DNA from: Capsaspora owczarzaki ATCC 30864
Taxonomy: Eukaryota > Opisthokonta > Filasterea
Assembly (NCBI RefSeq): GCF_000151315.2
Contig: NW_011887300.1
Location: 455,368-519,367 of the forward strand
Direction: 5' to 3'
DNA: 64,000 nucleotides
The notes below the pieces were generated by a model. It was not told where the DNA came from and made no database searches. It saw only the letters and a list, made by a program, of their open reading frames with translations. The translations under genes and the position numbers were made by a program. Of the stretch, positions 44,700 through 57,777 are shown one piece after another (the stretch's first letter is position 1; every line of letters starts with the position of its first letter).

Positions 44700-46619
44700 A
44701 TGCTTCAGCCAGCCAAGCCATTGCCACTCACACGCCAAGCGCTGCGTGCAATGTCATCATCATCGTCGTCGTCATCGTCGCAGGAGACGACGACTACAAC
44801 TGCCAATAGTATCACTACTGCGGCTCCAACTGCAGCGACTGCTGGCCACGCGGTTTTTACTCTCGCTCCAACTCAGACTGCAGCTGCTCCCGTTGCTGCT
44901 CCCGTTGCTGCTGCTGCTGTTGCTGCAACCCCGATCGAAGTGGTCGAGTCGGTCGAGCCCGACGCTGCTGACTCCTCCCCCAAGCCAGCAGATATCGTTG
45001 TTGAAGTCGAGGAAAGCTTGCCGACTGCATCCAACGAAGTCGCACCGACAGCTTCAGTAAGCAAGGCTGAGCCCCATCCCGGCTCGCCGATTCACGCCTT
45101 TGCCTTGCCAAAGCCCGCAGAGACCGTTTCCGAAGCCCATCCCGGCTCGCCGATTCATGCCTTTGCCTTGCCAAAGCCCGCAGAAATTGTTTCCAAAGCT
45201 ATTGTTTCCGAAGCCCATCCCGGCTCGCCGATTCACGCCTTCGCCTTGTCAAAGCCCGCAGAGGCTGTTTCCGAAGCTATTGTTTCCGAAGCCCATCCCT
45301 TGACCACTCCGGTTGCTGCTGAAGCAGCCCATCCTGGCTCGCCCATTCACGCCTTCGTCGCTCATGATACACCCGCGTCCAAAGCAAGCGCCGAATCTGC
45401 TGAGGCTTCTTCAGGCGAAACGTCTCTTGAACAGGACAAACCAGACACGGCATCAACCAAGTCTCATGTTCGCGCTGCTCGTGGCTCAACCGCAGTGCCC
45501 GTCAAGCAAGCACTCGTCACTGTGCTGGCAAACTCGCTCGTCGGTCTCCAGGATGGCGTGTTGCCCACCACCTTGCTCAAGCGCGTCTCTTACAACAATC
45601 CCGACCAGACTGATGCTGCTCTCAAGGTCGTTCAGCAAGTCGACGCTCTTGTGGAAGCCCGGCTTGAAAAGAATCGCGAGGAAGTCAAAATCGAGAACAA
45701 ACTACGCGAAGAAGCGGCTGCTCGCGCGGCGGCTGCATCTACCAGTACCACAGTCCCGACTGCACCTGCTTCATCGCCAACACCATCGGCGGGGCCCATC
45801 TCGATTTCCGTGGGCAAGTTTGCCGCGTCCCAATCCTCGCAACCAGCAGCAGCAGCAGCAGCAGCAGCAGCCTCCACATCTTCCACTGGGCCGCATTTGG
45901 TCACGCCCGGCATGGTGCAGCCTCGACGCTTCACCGAGCCCTCGAGTGTTTACTCGCGCATCGCTGGATCGTTGGACATTGATTCGAACGACATGCCATG
46001 GAACCTTCCCGGCATTGTGAGCGCGCTTGACGCCCATCCTGCAGGCGACGCACGTGTGCCTCACCGAGGCGGTGTTGTGCTGCATCAGTCGCCTCCCTCT
46101 GTCAACAGCGGCCCTGGGTTTGCCTTGACCAGCTCACATTCCGCGACCCCCACAGCTGTATCCTCTCTCAGTGGCGCTACCTTCCACGTTCAGCATCAGT
46201 ACATTATCACAAATGGAATGCTTCCTGCTGCGCCCACTGCCACCGCAGGCTCTCCAGCAGGCGACGCCCCAACCCCGAGCATTGCCGCGCTAAGCGCTCA
46301 ATTGAAGCTAATGGAAGGCATGCTGCAAGAGATGACCGCTATGGTCCACGCTTTGAAGGTCGGTGCCAACCCGGCATCAAACCAGGCATCCACAAACCAA
46401 TATTCGCGCCCGGCATCGACATTGTCCACTGCGCCTTCATCGGCTTCCGCCTCATCTTGGAGCGCGCCCAACCGAGTGCGCCGCATCACGATCGGTCGCA
46501 ACCAAAAGCCCTCGTTCGCTCCTGCTTCGGAATCTCCTGCGGCTTCAGCTGCCCCTGCCGTGGCAGTGGAAACCCCAAACGCTTCAAGCACGCCATCATC
46601 GTCGAAGGACTCGAAATGA
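44700..46619 (+). CDS. Low-complexity Ala/Ser/Pro-rich protein with tandem HPGSPIHAF repeat
   Basis: Single-exon frame of 639 aa. The first ATG at 44700 (MLQPAKPLPLTRQALRAM) gives a basic, acid-free N-terminus, and a second ATG follows 17 codons later. Four copies of HPGSPIHAF(A/V), three of them followed by (L)(P/S)KPAE, lie near residues 125-225. Residues of about 265-345 look folded: VKQALVTVLANSLVGLQDG, then a helical ALKVVQQVDALVEARLEKN with charged heptads. An alanine/serine run, a segment SSVYSRIAGSLDIDSNDMPWNLPG and a helix LSAQLKLMEGMLQEMTAMVHAL follow. The C-terminus is basic (NRVRRITIGRNQK) then Ser-rich. No known domain is recognised, and a scaffold or RNA-associated role would be a guess. 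Confidence 0.7.
   Translation: MLQPAKPLPLTRQALRAMSSSSSSSSSQETTTTTANSITTAAPTAATAGHAVFTLAPTQTAAAPVAAPVAAAAVAATPIEVVESVEPDAADSSPKPADIVVEVEESLPTASNEVAPTASVSKAEPHPGSPIHAFALPKPAETVSEAHPGSPIHAFALPKPAEIVSKAIVSEAHPGSPIHAFALSKPAEAVSEAIVSEAHPLTTPVAAEAAHPGSPIHAFVAHDTPASKASAESAEASSGETSLEQDKPDTASTKSHVRAARGSTAVPVKQALVTVLANSLVGLQDGVLPTTLLKRVSYNNPDQTDAALKVVQQVDALVEARLEKNREEVKIENKLREEAAARAAAASTSTTVPTAPASSPTPSAGPISISVGKFAASQSSQPAAAAAAAAASTSSTGPHLVTPGMVQPRRFTEPSSVYSRIAGSLDIDSNDMPWNLPGIVSALDAHPAGDARVPHRGGVVLHQSPPSVNSGPGFALTSSHSATPTAVSSLSGATFHVQHQYIITNGMLPAAPTATAGSPAGDAPTPSIAALSAQLKLMEGMLQEMTAMVHALKVGANPASNQASTNQYSRPASTLSTAPSSASASSWSAPNRVRRITIGRNQKPSFAPASESPAASAAPAVAVETPNASSTPSSSKDSK
45075..45359 (+). repeat. Tandem coding repeat (HPGSPIHAF units)
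   Basis: Copies start near 45075, 45138, 45216 and 45330, with unequal spacers built from SEA/IVSEA segments. The near-identical DNA suggests recent expansion by slippage or unequal crossing-over. The reading frame is kept. Confidence 0.9.
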
Positions 46620-46688
46620 GGAGGAATTGGGAAAAAAATACAAATTGAATACTGATTTGGTTTCTTATTAAAAATATTGTCTGCGCGT

Positions 46689-50946
<4,258 letters not shown>

Positions 50947-52539
50947 CGTCCGAAATGGTGGGGTGGGGACTGTGCGGAGGGGAGGAGGACGTCGGGCAAC
51001 AATGCAATCCAGGAAAGAATACGAAACGGGAAAAAAAAACGAATAAAATAATAAAATAATAAAATAAAAAATGAAAAAAAAAATATAAAATGAGCGGTTT
51101 GTTCGTCTTTTTTGTGTTGAAGTCAGACATTGAACATGAAGAGCGAATCAGTGCATCAGCGTTATCAGAATTGAAGCAGGGTTCGTTTTGGTGTTGACTG
51201 GAAAAAAAGCCACTCGGTTCGAACTGCAAGAATGTTTGTTTCGCATCGATCGCCTTGCCATCCTGCCAGCGCCGGGGGTGGATTCTGCTTCTGCAGCTGC
51301 ACCTCATGCCTTCTCTTTGATTTTCCTACAATGTGCTTGAATTGTTGGCGCGATGAGAAAGCGGTTCGTTTTGCGGTTTTGCTGGTGAAACCGACAAATC
51401 CAAAAACGAAAATGCAAAATCGGTTCATTCCTCCTTTTTGCTTCATAGAATGACTTACGCCGTCACTAAGAACAGCCTGAAGGCTCTGAACGTTTTCTAC
51501 CTTGTACGGTTTCATACGAAACAGTGAACTTTTTTTTTTTTTCCTTTCTCTACGTTTCCTACCTTCCTTCTCTTCTTCTTCTCGTTCTCGTTCTCTCTCT
51601 TCTTCTTCCCAACTTCGAACAAAGCAACCTCCTCCATCCGTTCCGCTCTGAATGTGATGACGACTCCCACACTCGCCAGCCGACGTCGCCTTCGCTCAGC
51701 CCTGTGACTTTTTTGAAGTGGGGAAAAAGCATTTTTTTTTTACTTTTTTTTTTTTTTTTTTTCCTCCTTCAAATAGCTAAAATGACGGCATTTTCGCGCG
51801 CTTTCGAAAAAATTTCGCTGCGCAGTTGTTTTCGCCTCTTTTGCTTGGGACCGCGCGCGCAGTGCCCCAGAATCACTGACTCGCCGCTTGGCTATGCGCT
51901 TGCGTCGACCGTCCTCGCGCGGTGTGCAAGCGCGCTTCCAAAAAAATGCGCCCATTGTGCGAAAATGAAAAAGAAACAGAAAAAAAAGCGATCGCGAATT
52001 TTTTTTTTTTTTGATTTTTCAAATTGGCGTGTTGTATTTTTTTTTTTTCTGGGTCTGTGTTCGTTTTCACTTTGCTCTGCGACCTGTGCGACAACGCAAG
52101 GTGTACGAGCTTGGTGCAAAATGGGTGTACCAGCGTGCTGCATCCAGCGCTGGCCAAATCGCAAATCGCTTCCCACAAGAATTCAAAACAGAAAAAAAGG
52201 GAACATATGGCGTTGTTCCAGCAAAAAACAAAAAAAAAAAAAAACCTGTTACATCGAAAACCTGGTTCGAAAAAGACGTGAACAGGAAATGCATCAAAAA
52301 TTCAAATTCAATGAGAAGAAGAAATCGAGTGTCGCACCAGAGAGAGGACCAGAAAGCGACACCCGAGATGGACATTTCCGATGGCGCTGGCTTGGGTTGG
52401 TCGCTCTTGGAGCGACTCGAGCAAAGCGAAAGAAGAAGAAAAAGAAGAAAAAAAGAAGCCACGTCGTTGTCGCTTGCCTCTGCCCTTACATGCACGTTGT
52501 CATCTCATTGTGCCTCTCGCTCCCTTTTTGATCCTGTAG
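50947..52539. other. Divergent region between AGAP and tetraspanin genes
   Basis: This region must hold the AGAP promoter and the promoter plus first coding exon of the tetraspanin, which I could not place. It has several A and T homopolymers and CT-rich stretches (51530-51610). A frame of 335 codons (51524-52531) is made of homopolymer-encoded Phe/Lys and is not credible. A short ATG exon on the minus strand (51459-51515) ends in a good donor (gtaagt) but does not join AGAP exon 1 in frame. Confidence 0.5.
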
Positions 52540-53333
52540 GTCGTGTCGATCATCTTGATCGCCGTCGCTGGCGCCGCCAAGGGCATGGCCAAGCTCAGCT
52601 CTGCCGCCGTCGCTGGTGGTGTCATTGCCTGCGGTGTCTTCCTCCTCCTCGTCTCGGTTCTCGGTTTTATTGGCGCCCACAAGCACCACCAGGTTATGCT
52701 CTTCATTTACATGATTGTCCTCGCCCTCATTTTCATCATCCAATTCTCGGTTTCCGTTGCCTGCCTCTCCGTCACTGGCGGCCAGCAGCGCGATCTTGTT
52801 CGTGAGGCCTGGATCCAGCTCAGCGCTGACTCGCGTGCCGACATCCAGAACTGGGGCACCTGCTGCGGCTTTGACGCCCCCACTGGCGCCTACTACAACG
52901 GCACTGTCTTCACTGCCAACTACCTTGGCCCCTCTGAAAACGTCCACACCAACCCCCATCAACGCTGCCCCTGCTCTGACGGCTCCAACAGCGCTGCCAC
53001 TGGCAACCTCGTGTGCCACGACGACGGCTCTGGCACTGAAGGCACTCCTGGCTCTGGCTACCCCACCCGTGGCCCCAAGGGCAAGGGCTGCATGGCCAAG
53101 CTTGAGGACGACCTCGACAAGGGCTTCAAGGCTGCCGGCGGTGTCGGTCTCTTCTTCTCCTTCACTGAGGTGAGATGGCTTTTTTTTTTCCCCTGGCTTT
53201 TTGTTGTTATTGGTTTCTTTGCTGGTTTTCAAAGTGCTCACTTGCCGCTCGTCTGTTTGTTTCTCAGCTTATCGGCATTGTTGCCGCTGCTCGCTTCCGC
53301 ACCAGCCTTAAGCAAGAGGCCAACTACGCTTAA
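52540..53333 (+). CDS. Tetraspanin (5' exon not identified)
   Basis: Exons 52540-53169 and 53268-53333 are joined in phase 0 by a 98 bp intron. The first starts at an acceptor (tgatcctgtag), so an upstream exon with the start and part of membrane segment 1 is missing. Visible: the end of TM1 (SIILIAVAGAAKGM), TM2 (GGVIACGVFLLLVSVLGFIGA), TM3 (FIYMIVLALIFIIQFSVSVACL), a large extracellular loop with the diagnostic CCG (WGTCCGFD) plus further cysteines (RCPCSDG, VCHDDG, GCMAKLEDD), and TM4 (GGVGLFFSFTELIGIVAAARF) followed by a short tail. Tetraspanins organise membrane microdomains and partner receptors. Codon use is strongly biased to C-ending codons, unlike most neighbours, suggesting high expression. 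Confidence 0.88.
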
Positions 53334-53663
53334 AGCGATTTTTGGTTACATTTTTTTTTCTTTTTACTTTTTCTTGTTTTTATGTGGTTGCGCGTGTCTG
53401 TGTGTCGTGATCGTTTCACATGTGCATTGTTAGTGGCTCACTCGCTGTTCCTCCGTGATGTCCGAGCTGCGCGTGTCATTTGCGTCTACTGATGTGCTGT
53501 GCAAAGGATGATTCGTTGTTGACTTTTAATTGTCAGGTTTTCTAGCTTTTTGTTTCTGTCCCTTCTCCATAATTTTCATTGTTGTCCTGATTTCCAATCC
53601 GACCTCTTATGTGCACCTGCATTTGTCCAAAAGACCGTTCGCCACTCTTTACTTTGAATCAGA
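53334..53663. other. Spacer between tetraspanin and NDUFA4 genes
   Basis: T-rich. Both flanking genes are on the plus strand, so it holds the tetraspanin 3' UTR and the NDUFA4 promoter. No gene is seen. Confidence 0.5.
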
Positions 53664-54543
53664 ATGGTTGTTGGCGCCACCAAGCAGCTTCTCAAGGAGA
53701 ACCCTCCGGTAACCCTGCGCTCTCATTTCCCCCCCCCACTGCACTGGAGTAGCCCATCCTTCATCCCCACCCCAGCAGCATAGCGTTTTTGGGACGCAGA
53801 GTGCGGGGCTGGAAGGAGGTGGGGGAAAGCACCGCGACATGAGGGGCTTCACGCCGAACCATCCTCGACCCCCTCTCCCTCGCCGCCGCCGCCGCCGCGC
53901 TCATTCCACCCCACGCTACTTTAGCACTCGTTCCTAGCAAGTGCACCGCTGGGACGACACGGGGTGCTCTCTCTCTCTCTCTCTCTTTGTCAAACGCTCA
54001 CTTGATTTTTGTATGTCGTTTGTTGTATTGATTTTTTTTTCTTTTTTCTTGTTCAGCTCATCCCGCTTTTCGGCATCATCGGCCTCGGTCTCGTCGGCGC
54101 TGGCTACTATGTCGGCCGTCTTTCCATGGGCTCCCACGTCGTGTAAGTCCCCCCAATTATGCTGTTGCCCCGACTCGCATTGACAGGGAAGCGAGATCCT
54201 GCTTTTTTTTTTTTTTTTTTTTGCCGACTTTTTCCCTCTCTCTCTCTCTCTTCCCTCTCTCGCTCACATCCATCGATGCCGATCCGTCATTGGGTCTTCT
54301 GTCGCACTTTGTGCTCATGCATCGGCAGCTGGGATCGCAAGAACCCCCACCCCTGGATCCACACTCGCCAAGATGATCACGACAAGGTAACCGAGATTGT
54401 CAATCTAAACGGCCATCGTACTCAGTACACTTGTAGTCGTCTCACTCACAATCATGCACGTTGACACAAAATTGCAGTTCATTGACCTGCGAGATGAGCG
54501 CAAGAAGATTATGGACGCCAAGGCTGGCAACAACTCCCAGTAA
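53664..54543 (+). CDS. NDUFA4: NDUFA4-type cytochrome c oxidase-associated subunit
   Basis: Four small exons: 53664-53708, 54057-54142, 54329-54386 and 54478-54543. Introns are 348, 186 and 91 bp, giving 84 aa. The product has a basic start (MVVGATKQLLKENPP), one membrane helix (LIPLFGIIGLGLVGAGYYVGRL), the signature VVWDRKNPHPW, then a charged tail ending NNSQ. Length, the PSLIPLF-like motif and WDRxNPxPW match NDUFA4 (about 81 aa in animals), an inner-mitochondrial-membrane protein first assigned to complex I and later to complex IV. No cleavable presequence is expected in this family. Codons are C-biased as in the preceding tetraspanin. The exons are too short to be found as long open frames. 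Confidence 0.94.
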
Positions 54544-54909
54544 ACGGCTCGACACGAAAATGCATTTCAACGCCTTGTCGTCTTTGCTGTTTGCCGCTTG
54601 CTGCTGCTGTTGAGAACCCACGTCTCTCGCTGCTGCTGCTGCGTGTCAACAGTTTGTTGATAGTTGTTGATATGTTGCTTCTTTCTCTTTTGTTGCATTG
54701 ATACACATCCAAATCGTCCCTCAATGAACGGTTTTGTAGATTTTTTTTTTTTTTTTTTCAGCTTTCGTTCCCCTTTTGCTTGATTTTGAGCAGATTCACC
54801 AGCCACAGCACTCGAAACTCGAACACAATCAAAAAGTACATTAAATAATGTCAGGATACAGGCACCAGCAGTGTCCAGCACTGCGCGCATTCAACAAGCA
54901 CACGATTCA
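54544..54909. other. Convergent intergenic spacer
   Basis: Holds the 3' UTRs of NDUFA4 (plus) and the SUMO protease (minus). Contains GCTGCTGTT-type repeats and a poly-T near 54741-54758. No gene is seen. Confidence 0.5.
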
Positions 54910-57330
54910 TCAAAACAACGCGTCTTGAAAGTTGAGCTCCGCTGCTCGCAGTTCGGACTGGATGTGCTGCCGGAAGGGCTGAATGGCGCTCACCCGATCG
55001 TCGACGGTTTGCAGAATGGTGCTCGTCTGCGCTTGATGCGAAACAAACAAATCGCCGGCAACGAACGCGCGTCGCACGAGCCGCTCAAAAACGAGCACAA
55101 ACACGCCGCAATCGTTTCCGTTTTGCTGAACGGGTGTGCGTGCTGTGGGATTCGCCGCTTTCGCGCAATCAACCAGCTCCCAATTCTTGACGTCTGGACG
55201 CAATAGACGAAGGAGACGCTCGATGAGTTTCAGCGGGTCGTTGCCAGACATGTGCTGCGAGTCCCAGTACTCGACCCGGGCTTGCTCTGGCAGAATAACC
55301 AATAGGCCCCAGTGTGCCTTGTCTCGATTGATGGGGATCATGATGACACGGTCGGGCACTCGTGGATGTTTGAACTTTGGCTTTGCGCCGCCGTCTGCCT
55401 CGGAAGACAGAGCGTCCAGTCGCGCTTGCGCGTTCGGTGCAGTGAGACCAATGCGGATGGATGTCTCCCACGTGCGAACATGCGAGATGCCCCGATTTTG
55501 CAGTCTGGTAAAGAAAAACGTCGTGGCAATGTGCAACCCGGGTGTTCCGTGACACAGGAGCTCTCCGTACGCGTCAATCAGACGGTCATTCAGCCACCCA
55601 GAGCCGTCAAGTAGTTCAAATTCCTTTGGCGTGAGTTCCCTGGCCAAAAGGGTGTCTGTTGCTGAAACTGACGACTGGGATGAGGGCGTGGTGGATGCCG
55701 ATTGTCGCGGCGGGGCAGCCGAGGGCGGAGACGGCGTTCGTCGGCGCCCGACTCTGTCCGAACACTCATTCCACACGTCGGATTCATCGCCGCTGCCATC
55801 ACTGCGGTCGCTGTGATCAATGTCAACGCCATCAAAGTCGTCGTCGTCGTCGTCGTCGTGTAGTTGTATTGGTGGCGGCTGGTGATTGCGATCGCGAGGA
55901 GATAATACACCTGCCTTTGGTGCTGGCGATGACGAGGAGGTTGGTGCGGCGATCGAGCGCGGAGTCGCAGGTTCTCGGGGTGTGGATGACTGGCTGGCAT
56001 CAGAGGCACGAGGAGGCGTTTGCGGGAGAGTGGTGGCGGGTGCATGTCGAGAAGTGGTTGTTGTTGAGGCCGCCTTCGGTTCCATGTTCTTGTTGTTGGC
56101 AAAGACTGGGAATTCACCCAACGGAGCGGTGTTTGGCAAGAGCACGACCATCTCGCGGACTTGCGATTGGACGCCATCAAAAAGCAGAATGGCGGCGCGA
56201 TAGGCATTCTCCAGGCTGTCAAACGTGCAAACTCGGCTTTCGGAGCCTGGATAAACCAATGGGCCTGGTCTCCCATCGATTAGAATCCAATCCCTCTTCA
56301 ATCCAACCACGCCAATGCAGCCGAGAGACGGGTGGAGTACGAGGAAGGCAAGCGGCCGAGGAAACGGCGTGCTCCTGTGTGTTGCAACGGCTTCGCCTCC
56401 GTTGTAGAAGGTTTTCAGTTGCAGCGACAAGCCAATCTCGGGAAGTACCTCTGCGAACAGCTCGAGCTCGTCTGCGTCGCCCAGAGTCTTGGGCAGCCAA
56501 ACAGCAGCGTGTCGGATCCAGTCCCGCGGCCAGTGCACCCACGTTTCCACGTCAAACGTGGCATGCTGCAAGAGATTCGCGTGGGCGGCAAGCGGACCCT
56601 CCGTGCGCTCATCGTAGGCAAAGTTCAGAAACCCGGCCAGCACAAACAGCGGGCTGAGTCGTGTGACGAGGACCTTCTCGCTCGCACCACCTGCATGATT
56701 GCGCGTGGATCTTGCCGTCAGCAACAACTCGGCCGCAGTAGTGATGGCTGGTTGCACCGTTCTTGTGGTCGACGGCGTCAAACTTGACGACGCTTGTGTC
56801 AGTGGCAGATATTGCTTCTCATCGCCCTCGGATGACGACGACGATGAGGATGAGGATGATGATGAGGATGATGAAGATGATGACGATAATTCCTCCATGC
56901 GAGGCTTCTTGCTCGGTCGCTCAACGCTGCTCGCAGATGGAGCACGAACAGAGCGCCCGGACTCTTGGACGTCCACTTCATTGTCGTGGTCGTCGACGTC
57001 GTCGTCTTGGTCCGCGTCCGAGTCGCCGTCGAGGACATGCACGGGCGGCCAGAGTTCCTTTGCGTTTCGGAGATACTCTTCGCACACGCACGAGAGGTCC
57101 TGGTCGGACGCGAAGAGCTGGCTCACGGCTCGCTGGAAGCGCAGGTTGAGCTCTCTCCGCTTGGCCGTCGTGCTCATCGCGGTTGTGTCTGCATGGCGCG
57201 ATGGCGTCGTCCTGCTGGTCATCAAACCAGTCGCAGTCGCAGTCGCAGTCGCAGCGGTGGCAGTGGATTTGGATTGCGCGCGGCGGCCTGCAGCAGACGG
57301 GATACTTCGACTCGGCCCCTGGCCCATCAT
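54910..57330 (-). CDS. Ulp1/SENP-family SUMO protease (C48)
   Basis: Single exon, 806 aa. The first two codons are both ATG. The N-terminal half is low complexity: Ala/Thr repeats, an acidic stretch (about residues 105-120), a serine run (about 150-170) and an Asp run (about 490). It also has a folded segment near 230-390 (WVHWPRDWIRHAAVWLP, SLGCIGVVGLKRDWILIDG). The C-terminal 210 residues are a Ulp1 peptidase domain: LTPKEFELLDGSGWLNDRLI, then catalytic His in INRDKAHWGLLVI (about 672), Asp in VEYWDSQ (about 688), oxyanion Gln in QQNGNDCG (about 731) and nucleophile Cys (about 737). All catalytic residues are present. The family processes SUMO precursors or removes SUMO from proteins, usually at the nucleus. 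Nedd8-specific SENP8-like activity cannot be excluded. Confidence 0.9.
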   Translation of the reverse strand: MMGQGPSRSIPSAAGRRAQSKSTATAATATATATGLMTSRTTPSRHADTTAMSTTAKRRELNLRFQRAVSQLFASDQDLSCVCEEYLRNAKELWPPVHVLDGDSDADQDDDVDDHDNEVDVQESGRSVRAPSASSVERPSKKPRMEELSSSSSSSSSSSSSSSSSSSEGDEKQYLPLTQASSSLTPSTTRTVQPAITTAAELLLTARSTRNHAGGASEKVLVTRLSPLFVLAGFLNFAYDERTEGPLAAHANLLQHATFDVETWVHWPRDWIRHAAVWLPKTLGDADELELFAEVLPEIGLSLQLKTFYNGGEAVATHRSTPFPRPLAFLVLHPSLGCIGVVGLKRDWILIDGRPGPLVYPGSESRVCTFDSLENAYRAAILLFDGVQSQVREMVVLLPNTAPLGEFPVFANNKNMEPKAASTTTTSRHAPATTLPQTPPRASDASQSSTPREPATPRSIAAPTSSSSPAPKAGVLSPRDRNHQPPPIQLHDDDDDDDFDGVDIDHSDRSDGSGDESDVWNECSDRVGRRRTPSPPSAAPPRQSASTTPSSQSSVSATDTLLARELTPKEFELLDGSGWLNDRLIDAYGELLCHGTPGLHIATTFFFTRLQNRGISHVRTWETSIRIGLTAPNAQARLDALSSEADGGAKPKFKHPRVPDRVIMIPINRDKAHWGLLVILPEQARVEYWDSQHMSGNDPLKLIERLLRLLRPDVKNWELVDCAKAANPTARTPVQQNGNDCGVFVLVFERLVRRAFVAGDLFVSHQAQTSTILQTVDDRVSAIQPFRQHIQSELRAAELNFQDALF

Positions 57331-57777
57331 ATGCCACCAAAATCCCCTCCTTCTTATTCTGCTTCACAACAAAAGGAGAAGAGTGAAGAGTGAAATTATT
57401 CTGCTGTGGTCTTCATATCTGTGTCTTTGTGACATGTTCACTGCTTGTGGTGGATTGTCCAGTTTCTGAGCAAGCAAACTCAGCCCTTCTCGTTGTTTTG
57501 CAAAGCACCCTGTCTGTCCGTCTGTCTGTCTGTCTGTAAGAAGGAAGACATCTTGTCTGTAGAGAACCCCGCGTTGTGTGGAGGAACGCGTTGCTTGTTG
57601 AACCATTGCGATTGCGATTGTTGCCATGGATGGATGGATGTTGATCTATCGTGGGGTGTTTTAGGGGGGTTTGTTGGTCGTTGAATCCCTGATTTTACCT
57701 AATTCTCTGTTCTTCTGAGATTTTTTGAATTCACTCCCTTTTTTGTTTGTTTGTTTTTCAAAACACACATCAATCAC
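57331..57777. other. Divergent promoter region
   Basis: This region lies between the SUMO protease (minus) and the penta-EF-hand gene (plus). It has a (TGTC)n-like run near 57508-57538. No coding region is supported. Confidence 0.5.

Noticed and set aside
51459-51515. Minus-strand ATG exon (MKPYKVENVQSLQAV) with a good gtaagt donor
   Set aside because: Considered as an AGAP 5' exon, but it ends in phase 0 while AGAP exon 1 read from its acceptor would then be out of frame. AGAP has its own ATG at 50946.
51524-52531. 335-codon plus-strand frame upstream of the tetraspanin
   Set aside because: Composed largely of Phe and Lys runs from poly-T and poly-A tracts, with no tetraspanin TM1 features.
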